Shown in pieces: positions 1-5,193 of a stretch of 12,282 bases of DNA. The stretch is from positions 2,072 to 14,353 of the forward strand of contig CAJUPK010000052.1 in NCBI GenBank assembly GCA_910588415.1, written 5' to 3'. The translations under genes and the position numbers were made by a program. This DNA comes from an uncultured Oscillospiraceae bacterium. Its GTDB lineage: Bacteria > Bacillota > Clostridia > Oscillospirales > Acutalibacteraceae. Within the stretch, counting starts at the first letter, position 1, and the number at the start of each line of letters is the position of its first letter. The notes under the pieces were generated by a model. That model was not told the origin of the DNA. It made no database searches and saw only the letters and a program-made list of their open reading frames with translations.

Positions 1-44
1 TCGCAAAAGTGCAGAGAAAACATCCTGTGCCTTTGTGGTATCAT
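1..44 (+). repeat. 3' end of a further repeat unit (partial)
   Basis: This is the right-hand end of a repeat unit cut by the window edge. It carries the last part of the inner hairpin (GCAAAAG), the right arm of the second stem (AGAGAAAAC) and the linker that ends in a TGGTATCAT extended -10-like element. It matches the corresponding part of the next two units almost base for base, so the array continues upstream of this window. Confidence 0.85.
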
Positions 45-177
45 GTACACGGCACAAACCGGGATAGTACATATAGCCTATAAGGCCGTGTACAGGGAGT
101 TTTCTCTCTTCGCGCGCAGCGCTCGCTTTTGCTTCGCAAAAGTGCAGAGAAAACATCCCGTGCCTTTGTGGTATCAT
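45..177 (+). repeat. 133-bp structured tandem repeat, unit 1
   Basis: The unit starts with stem-loop 1, whose arms are GTACACGGC (45-53) and GCCGTGTAC (85-93), with a 31-nt loop holding the palindrome TATAG-C-CTATA. Stem-loop 2 follows: GTTTTCTCT (99-107) pairs with AGAGAAAAC (146-154) and encloses a short hairpin, CTTTTGC-TTC-GCAAAAG (126-142). The unit ends with a linker containing TGGTATCAT. By eye it differs from unit 2 at about 5 of 133 positions, and the spacing of the two GTACACGGC arms is exactly 133 bp. Open frames across the unit on both strands follow the repeat and look non-coding. Confidence 0.93.
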
Positions 178-310
178 GTACACGGCACGGACCGGGATGG
201 TACATATAGCCTATAAGGCCGTGTACAGGGAGTTTTCTCTCTTCGCACGCAGCGCTCGCTTTTGCTTCGCAAAAGTGCAGAGAAAACATCCTGTGCCTTT
301 GTGGTATCAT
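178..310 (+). repeat. 133-bp structured tandem repeat, unit 2
   Basis: This is a near-identical copy of unit 1. Stem-loop 1 arms are at 178-186 and 218-226. Stem-loop 2 starts with GTTTTCTCT at 232-240 and closes with AGAGAAAAC at 279-287. The few differences from unit 1 fall in the loop of stem-loop 1, the spacer of stem-loop 2 and the linker; all stem arms are intact. Confidence 0.93.
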
Positions 311-442
311 GTACACGGCACGGACCGGGATGGTACATATAGGCTATAGGGCCGTGTACCAGAGTTTTCTCCCTGAGCGCGAAATGCTCAGTTTTCGCTT
401 CGCGAAAATGCGGAGAAAAATCTCGGGGCTTAGTGGTAAGAC
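311..442 (+). repeat. Structured repeat, unit 3 (diverged, fold kept)
   Basis: Stem-loop 1 arms (311-319 and 351-359) are unchanged, but the loop palindrome has become TATAG-G-CTATA, a changed centre base with the dyad kept. In stem-loop 2 the sequence differs but the pairing is retained: TTTTCTCC (365-372) pairs with GGAGAAAA (412-419). Inside are two hairpins, CTGAGC/GCTCAG (373-378 and 386-391) and TTTTCGC-TTC-GCGAAAA (392-408). Relative to units 1 and 2 this includes T-A to C-G double changes in both the outer and the inner stem. The linker (about 421-442) is eroded. Confidence 0.85.
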
Positions 443-490
443 GCACACAGCGCGGACCCAGATGGCAGACGTTTCGCAAAAGTCCGGAGA
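443..490 (+). repeat. Decayed, internally deleted fourth repeat unit
   Basis: The left part (GCACACAGC followed by GCGGACCCAGATGGCAGA) aligns with the start of stem-loop 1 in the other copies. The sequence then jumps to the right half of stem-loop 2 (CGCAAAAGTCCGGAGAG). The palindrome, the right arm of stem-loop 1 and the left half of stem-loop 2 are missing, so this looks like an old copy with an internal deletion. Confidence 0.6.
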
Positions 491-512
491 GTATTTGCCA
501 GGTCGGCTGTAT

Positions 513-541
513 TTGCGTTTTGCGCAGGCTGAATATATATT
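513..541 (+). promoter_or_regulatory. Candidate sigma-A-type promoter for the binding protein gene
   Basis: A TTGCGT -35-like box (513-518) is followed after 17 bp by TATATT (536-541) in a short AT-rich stretch (531-550) that stands out from the GC-rich surroundings. The start would fall near 548, just ahead of the 552-583 hairpin. The AT-rich stretch offers other possible -10 registers, so the exact site is uncertain. Confidence 0.45.
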
Positions 542-551
542 ATATACATAA

Positions 552-583
552 AGCGCCCCTTTTTGCGGGAACCGCTGGGCGCT
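552..583 (+). terminator. Hairpin in the leader of the binding protein gene (terminator or 5'UTR stem)
   Basis: AGCGCCC (552-558) pairs with GGGCGCT (577-583). Within it GCGG-GAA-CCGC (565-575) forms a second stem. The hairpin is followed by GG and a short run of T (586-589). It could end transcription coming from the repeat array. If the 513-541 promoter is real it would instead sit at the 5' end of the mRNA as a stabiliser or attenuator. The weak T run leaves both options open. Confidence 0.5.
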
Positions 584-621
584 GGTTTTAAAAGTAAAGT
601 CTTGGAAAGGCATGATGTTGT

Positions 622-1851
622 ATGGTTCGAAAAAGTTTCCTTTTGCTGGCGGGCCTGCTTTTTCTGCTGGCAGCCTGTACAAGTCCGGAACCCCTGCCTC
701 CGGAGGAGGAACCCGGGGTCCGGACTGTAGCCCTGACTGTGTGGGGGGCCCAGGAGGACCAGGAATTGCTGGAGGAGCTGTTTGCCTCCTTCCAAAAGCA
801 GTACGCGGGGCAGGCGGATTTTGCGATTACCTACCAGGCCCAAAGCGAGTCGGGCTGCAAGGACGCTCTGCTGGCCGAGCTGGAGGGCGGGCCGGATGTG
901 TTCGCCTTTGCGGATGACCAGCTGGCGGCGCTGGCCGCGGCCGGGGCTTTGGCGCCCCCCGAGGACGCGGCGGGCGTCCGCAGCGCCAATCTGCCTGCCG
1001 CTGTGGAAGCGGCCAGTGTGGACGGCCAGCTTTATGCCTATCCCCTGACAGCGGACAACGGATATTTCCTATATTACAATAAAGCCTATTTTTCCGAAGA
1101 GGACCTGCAGAGCTTTAACCGACTGGTGGAAGCAGCGGCAAAAGCGGGAAAAGTGGTGACCATGGACTGGTCCTCCGCCTGGTATGTGTATGCCTTTTTC
1201 GGCAACACCGGCCTGGAGGTGGGGATTAACGACGACGGCATTACCAACACCTGCACCTGGAACAGCACCGAGGGGCCTATTCGCGGGGTGGATGTGGCCC
1301 AGGCCATGCTGGATATTGCGGCCAGCCCGGGCTTTGCCAGCCGGGTAGACACAGACTTTCTGGCTGGGGTGCAGGATGGTTCGGTGGCGGCAGGGGTCAG
1401 CGGCGTGTGGAACGCGGTGGCAGTGGAAGAGGCCTGGGGCGAAAACATGGGAGCTGCCAAGCTGCCTGCCTTTGACTGTGCCGGGCAGTCCATCCAAATG
1501 GCCTCCTTCTCCGGCTGTAAGCTGATGGGGGTCAACGCCTATTCTCCTGAGACAGAATGGGCGGCCCGGCTGGCTGAATGGATTACCAGCGAGAACAGCC
1601 AGGCCCGCCGTTTCGCGGTGCGGGGCCAGGGGCCTTCCAACATACGGGCGGCCCAGTCCTCCGAGGTGCAGGGTTCTCCTGCTATTGCGGCCCTGCTGGC
1701 CCAGTCTGAGTTTTCTCAGCTGCAGCGGGTAGGGGGAAAGTTCTGGGACCCGGTTACCGAGTTCGCCGGGAATATGGCCCTGGGCAATCCTGGCGGCGTG
1801 CCTTTACAGGAGCAGCTGGACCGGATGGTGGAGGGGGTAACAGCCCGGTAG
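622..1851 (+). CDS. Extracellular solute-binding lipoprotein (ABC sugar-type, family 1)
   Basis: The 409-residue protein begins with a lipoprotein signal peptide: positively charged start (VRK), a Leu-rich core, and lipobox L16-A17-A18-C19, so Cys19 would be lipidated and hold the protein on the outer face of the membrane. The mature part has the look of a maltose-type (SBP_bac_1/8) binding protein: the early strand VALTVWG (36-42), a Gly-Pro-Asp-Val segment (90-93), the motif YPLTADNGYFLYYNK (140-154) typical of the hinge and ligand cleft, and a Trp/Gly-rich C-terminal lobe. The length is normal for the family. The ATG at 622 has GGAAAGG at 604-610; two nearby ATGs (612, 615) are in another frame. 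No permease or ATPase gene is near. The next gene, 50 bp on, is a chemoreceptor, so it may present ligand to that receptor or serve a transporter encoded elsewhere. The ligand cannot be read from the sequence. Confidence 0.88.
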   Translation: MVRKSFLLLAGLLFLLAACTSPEPLPPEEEPGVRTVALTVWGAQEDQELLEELFASFQKQYAGQADFAITYQAQSESGCKDALLAELEGGPDVFAFADDQLAALAAAGALAPPEDAAGVRSANLPAAVEAASVDGQLYAYPLTADNGYFLYYNKAYFSEEDLQSFNRLVEAAAKAGKVVTMDWSSAWYVYAFFGNTGLEVGINDDGITNTCTWNSTEGPIRGVDVAQAMLDIAASPGFASRVDTDFLAGVQDGSVAAGVSGVWNAVAVEEAWGENMGAAKLPAFDCAGQSIQMASFSGCKLMGVNAYSPETEWAARLAEWITSENSQARRFAVRGQGPSNIRAAQSSEVQGSPAIAALLAQSEFSQLQRVGGKFWDPVTEFAGNMALGNPGGVPLQEQLDRMVEGVTAR

Positions 1852-1901
1852 GTCCTTTTGTCCGGCGGCACAGATTCAAACTATTTCTCGGAGGGGATTC
1901 C

Positions 1902-3488
1902 ATGAAAGGCAAGCTGACCCTGCAGCAGCGCCTGATTTTGCCCATTGTCCTGCTGGGCCTTGTGACGCTGCTTTCCAACATACTGGCCGTATTTGGCGTG
2001 AACAATGTCAACGCCAATGCGGGCGCCATTGTGGACACCTACATGGCAAGCGAGACCAGGCTGGAGGAGATCCGGCGGTCCATGATGGGCATACACCGGC
2101 TGGCCCTGTCCCACATTGTGGCAGCGGACCACAGCACCATGATCCGGCTGGTACAGGAGATCAAAGAGGAGGAGGCGGCCCTGGATGAGCAGCTGGCCGC
2201 TTACGAAAGCTTTGTTTCAGAGGAGGAGGCAGAGGTCTATCAGGCGCTTTTAGCGGATTACGACGCTTTTAAACATGCCCTGGTAAGACTGGTATGCGCC
2301 AGCGCGGACAGCAAAACCCAAGAGGCATACGCCATGGCCAATGGGGACGTGGCCTCCTACGGCAGCTCGGCGGAGGAGCGGATCGACACGCTGTACGCCT
2401 CTGCCAGCGCCCAGGCAGGCGAGGCCCAGGACCGGCTGTTTTTTGTGTACCTGACTTCCCTGATCATCAGCGCCTGCACCCTGACAGCGGGGATTATCCT
2501 GGTGGCAGCGGCGTTCCGGATTGTGAAAAAATACGTGATTGCCCCCATCCGCCAGGCCATGGGGACGCTGCAGGACAGCTCTCAGCGTTTGGGCGGCGTG
2601 GTGGGGCAGGTGCATACCCGCATCCACAGCTCCAGCGGCAGTGTGCAGGCTCTTTCCAGCCTGACCTCCCAGCTGTCCGCCGCGCTGGAAGAAGTTTCCG
2701 GCAGCGCGGGGGCTATCAGCGGCAGTGCTGCCGGTACCCGGGCCGACGCCCAGGATATGGCGGAGGAGTGCGCCGCCATCACCGCCTATTCGGTGGAGAT
2801 GCGGGGACGGGCCGAGGAGATTGAAGAGACGGCCCGGGAGAACATGGAATCGGTCCGCACACGGACCGAGGAGATTGTATCCCAGCTGAGCACGGCTATT
2901 GAGAAGAGCAAAAGTGTGGAGGAAATCAGCAGCTTGACCAAGGACATTCTGTCCATCTCCTCCTCCACGGACTTGATTGCCGTCAATGCGTCCATAGAAG
3001 CGGCCCGGGCCGGAGAGGCTGGCAAGGGCTTTGCGGTGGTGGCCCGGGAGATACGCAGCCTGGCCGATTCCTGCGCGGAGACGGCCGGACATATCCAGCG
3101 GGTGAGCGGCGTGGTTACCGGGGCTGTGGACTATCTTGCCAGCAGCGCTCAGGAGCTGGTGGAATATTTGGGACATACCGTGCTGGAGCAGTTCCAGCGG
3201 TCAGCGGCGTCTGGCAAGCAGTACCGTGACGACGCCATTTATGTAGAGGGAAGTATCGAGGCCTTTAACAGCCGGGTAGAGCGCCTGCGGGCCGCCATGG
3301 ACGAGGTAGCGGGCTCCATCGCCCATATTTCCGACGCCATCGACGGCGCGGCGGAGGGTGTGAATGGCGCGGCAGGCCGTACCCAGAACCTGGTGGAGGA
3401 TATGGCTGGGATCACGGAAGGGATGTCCACCAACCAGGAGATTGTGGGCGAGCTGCAAAAACAGATGGAATCCCTGGCGAATCTGTAA
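1902..3488 (+). CDS. Methyl-accepting chemotaxis protein (membrane chemoreceptor)
   Basis: The 528-residue protein has the standard layout. A first membrane helix (about 11-33) is followed by a helical extracellular sensor of about 145 residues (34-178, four-helix-bundle type by length and helical look). A second membrane helix (about 179-206) leads to a short HAMP-like segment (about 207-260) and a long cytoplasmic coiled coil. The signalling tip is clear at 352-390: STDLIAVNASIEAARAGE followed by GKGFAVVAREIRSLAD, matching the conserved CheA/CheW-binding hairpin of this family. In known systems it sets CheA kinase activity according to ligand and methylation. The C-terminus lacks an NWETF-type CheR/CheB tether. 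The ATG has GGAGGGG at 1890-1896, five bases away. Lying 50 bp after a solute-binding protein gene, it probably shares its transcript and may sense the ligand-loaded binding protein; that partnership is inferred. Confidence 0.93.
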   Translation: MKGKLTLQQRLILPIVLLGLVTLLSNILAVFGVNNVNANAGAIVDTYMASETRLEEIRRSMMGIHRLALSHIVAADHSTMIRLVQEIKEEEAALDEQLAAYESFVSEEEAEVYQALLADYDAFKHALVRLVCASADSKTQEAYAMANGDVASYGSSAEERIDTLYASASAQAGEAQDRLFFVYLTSLIISACTLTAGIILVAAAFRIVKKYVIAPIRQAMGTLQDSSQRLGGVVGQVHTRIHSSSGSVQALSSLTSQLSAALEEVSGSAGAISGSAAGTRADAQDMAEECAAITAYSVEMRGRAEEIEETARENMESVRTRTEEIVSQLSTAIEKSKSVEEISSLTKDILSISSSTDLIAVNASIEAARAGEAGKGFAVVAREIRSLADSCAETAGHIQRVSGVVTGAVDYLASSAQELVEYLGHTVLEQFQRSAASGKQYRDDAIYVEGSIEAFNSRVERLRAAMDEVAGSIAHISDAIDGAAEGVNGAAGRTQNLVEDMAGITEGMSTNQEIVGELQKQMESLANL

Positions 3489-3601
3489 GGATAATAGGGA
3501 TTATATAGCCCCATGCCATACTTAAAAGACCGCGGCAGGAATAACAGCGCTGAAAGTCCCTGGGTTGTGAAAATGGTCTGCACAGAACAGAGGCATATAT
3601 C

Positions 3602-3661
3602 CGGCAGAACCAGGTTGGCTGCCAGGAAGCGGGAGAGTCCAGTAAAACGGAACTCTCCCGC
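3602..3661 (+). promoter_or_regulatory. Paired hairpins in the leader of the phosphotransferase gene
   Basis: GGCAG (3603-3607) can pair with CTGCC (3619-3623). Directly after it, GCGGGAGAGT (3629-3638) pairs perfectly with ACTCTCCCGC (3652-3661) across a 13-nt loop. No T run follows, so a simple terminator is unlikely. The hairpins end 23 bases before the AGGAGG of the next gene and could be an attenuator, a mRNA stabiliser or a weak end signal for the chemoreceptor transcript. Confidence 0.5.
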
Positions 3662-3695
3662 TTGTAATGTAAACACGAACGGACAGGAGGCTTAC

Positions 3696-4655
3696 ATGAT
3701 TCAATTACCGCCAGAAGTAATGGGCCGTGCGGAATCCTTGGGAGAAGCGGGCCGCATTTGGCTTGACAATTTGGAAAAAATTGTGCGCAGTTTAGAAGCC
3801 CAGTGGGATGTCGACATCGGTGCCCCCCTTTCCGGAGGGAGCCATAGTTTGGTAGCCTTTGCGGATGGGCGGTACGGCGAACCGTATGCGGTCAAAGTCG
3901 ATGTTCCGGAAAATCCCGACCCAGTAGACTTTTTGAAAGAGGTGCGCACCCTGGAGATAGCGAAAGGCCGTGGATATGCCAGGCTATTTGCCTATGATGT
4001 AAAGAATCGCGCCTGCTTGTTGGAGCGTTTGGGGCCAACGCTTCAGAGCAAGGGGATGCCTGTACAAGAACAGATCAAAGCCATATGCGGCACTCTGAAA
4101 GCTGCCTGGGAAGTTCCTGTAGAGAATCCCGGATGCCTGTCCAATGGCGCGGAGAGCATTGCCTGGTTTCGGAAGTTTCTGGCTGACAGCTGGGAGAGCC
4201 TAAAGCGGCCTTGCCCGAAGCCTGTGATGGACTGCGGGCTGATATGCCTGCAGTCCAGAGAGGAGGCATTGGGCCGCACCCCTTGCGTCTTAGTTCACGG
4301 GGATGCCCATGCCAACAACACCCTTGCGGCCCCTGACGGAGGGTTCCGGCTGGTTGATCCGGATGGTCTTTACTATGAAAAAGCCTATGATTTGGGCGTG
4401 CTGGTGCGCGAATGGATGGATACCTACCTTGCCGACCCGGTAGGACTGGTCCAAAAGCGGTGCCAGTTTATGCACGAACTGACAGACGTTCCACAGCGGG
4501 ATATCTGGGAGTGGGGATATATACAGACCGTGTCCACCGGACTGGTTCTGGTGCAGGTGGGCCAGCAGGATTATGGAAAAGCCATGCTGGAACTTGCCGG
4601 GAAATGGGCGGAGCATTGGCACAGGCTGCAAGTGGGTATGAGCGCAAACAGTTGA
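3696..4655 (+). CDS. APH-fold small-molecule phosphotransferase, aminoglycoside/hydroxyurea kinase-like
   Basis: The frame stays open from 3513, but the ATG at 3696 has AGGAGG at 3685-3690, five bases away, and the upstream part runs across a hairpin and looks non-coding, so a 319-residue product is preferred. The kinase fold is readable: a Gly-rich loop (GAPLSGGSHS, 42-51), nucleotide-binding Lys67 in AVKV with Glu82 as likely partner, a hinge-like LLERL (108-112), the catalytic loop HGDAHANN (201-208) with Asp203 as the expected base, and metal-binding Asp221 in LVDPDGL. LLERL plus the DP-G type metal site resemble the APH(6)/hydroxyurea kinase group (streptomycin 6-kinase relatives). Ala replaces the usual Leu in HGDLH. 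It would transfer phosphate from ATP or GTP to a hydroxyl group. Whether it confers resistance or acts on a cell metabolite cannot be decided here. The gene appears to stand alone. Confidence 0.8.
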   Translation: MIQLPPEVMGRAESLGEAGRIWLDNLEKIVRSLEAQWDVDIGAPLSGGSHSLVAFADGRYGEPYAVKVDVPENPDPVDFLKEVRTLEIAKGRGYARLFAYDVKNRACLLERLGPTLQSKGMPVQEQIKAICGTLKAAWEVPVENPGCLSNGAESIAWFRKFLADSWESLKRPCPKPVMDCGLICLQSREEALGRTPCVLVHGDAHANNTLAAPDGGFRLVDPDGLYYEKAYDLGVLVREWMDTYLADPVGLVQKRCQFMHELTDVPQRDIWEWGYIQTVSTGLVLVQVGQQDYGKAMLELAGKWAEHWHRLQVGMSANS

Positions 4656-5193
4656 TAGACGTCTCCCCAAAAGAAACCGCGGGTGCCCTTGGACTCCCAC
4701 AATTTCTAAAAGGTGCGTAAGTTGTCGGACTGACAGAAAGGATTTCCCATATTTTCCCTTCTGGGAGCGAAATGGGTTGGTTGAGAGAGCTGGAATGGCC
4801 ATGGGCGGTGCATAAGACCACAATATATAGTTTCCTATAGGGGGCGCAACGGCTAGAAAAAGCGGTCCAGGAAACGGACCGGAAGCTTCTCCAACCGTGT
4901 CGCCGAGCGTGTCAGGGCATAATTCCAACGGCTTTTCACCCAGAAGCCTTACTTCTGCCAACCCGCGCTCTGAGCCTATAGAGCTGGCGTGCCCTCCGGT
5001 ACCGCCAAGACCGCCTTTGCACCGGGGAAATCCTGCGCCCGGGCAGAGGGCGTCACCTTCTTGCCAAGGGCGCTGGGGTAAAGATTCCTAGAACCAGCCT
5101 ATGATTTGGCCCTTTAAAGTCCATCGAAGGACTGAGATGGATTTTATCAGGATAAAAACAGCGGAACAATCAAAAGAGAAAGAAGGATGTAAC
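4656..5193 (+). other. 538-bp intergenic gap with no recognised gene
   Basis: Nothing here looks like a protein gene on the + strand, and no tRNA or rRNA is recognised. Short inverted repeats occur, such as CGGTCC/GGACCG (4863-4868 and 4876-4881) and TCCCA/TGGGA (4745-4749 and 4762-4766), but none has a terminator-like T run. On the - strand a frame stays open from about 5090 into the antisense of the phosphotransferase; its composition (Gly/Pro/Leu-rich, no ribosome binding site noticed) suggests chance. The last 90 bases form the leader of the surface protein gene. Confidence 0.6.
5142..5157 (+). promoter_or_regulatory. Dyad TTTTATC-AG-GATAAAA in the surface protein leader
   Basis: A perfect inverted repeat with 7-bp arms and a 2-bp centre lies 36 bp before the start codon. 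It could be a repressor site, and TTTATC or GATAAA could also serve as part of a -10 region. The two-base spacing makes an RNA hairpin poor, so a DNA-binding site is the better reading. Confidence 0.4.

Noticed and set aside
1..480. Open frames on both strands across the repeat array (about 80-110 codons)
   Set aside because: They recur with the 133-bp period, follow the stem-loops, have no ribosome binding sites, and lose their frame in the decayed copies; the DNA structure explains them.
1..490. CRISPR array
   Set aside because: The whole 133-bp unit is repeated, with no short repeat plus unique spacer pattern, and no cas genes are seen.
2250..3176. Long - strand open frame (308 codons) opposite the chemoreceptor
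   Set aside because: It is a GC-rich antisense shadow: low-complexity His/Gly/Ala protein, no ribosome binding site, and the + frame has clear family motifs.
3513..3695. N-terminal extension of the kinase gene to an ATG at 3513
   Set aside because: The extension crosses a perfect hairpin, reads like random basic sequence, lacks a ribosome binding site, and the ATG at 3696 has an ideal AGGAGG.
4290..4961. - strand open frame crossing the kinase gene and the gap after it
   Set aside because: Half of it is antisense to the kinase, and no start signal or domain is seen; kept only as a remark on the gap.
5101..5193. Start of the surface protein at 5101
   Set aside because: It would put 31 charged residues before the signal peptide; the ATG at 5194 has a ribosome binding site and gives a normal signal peptide.
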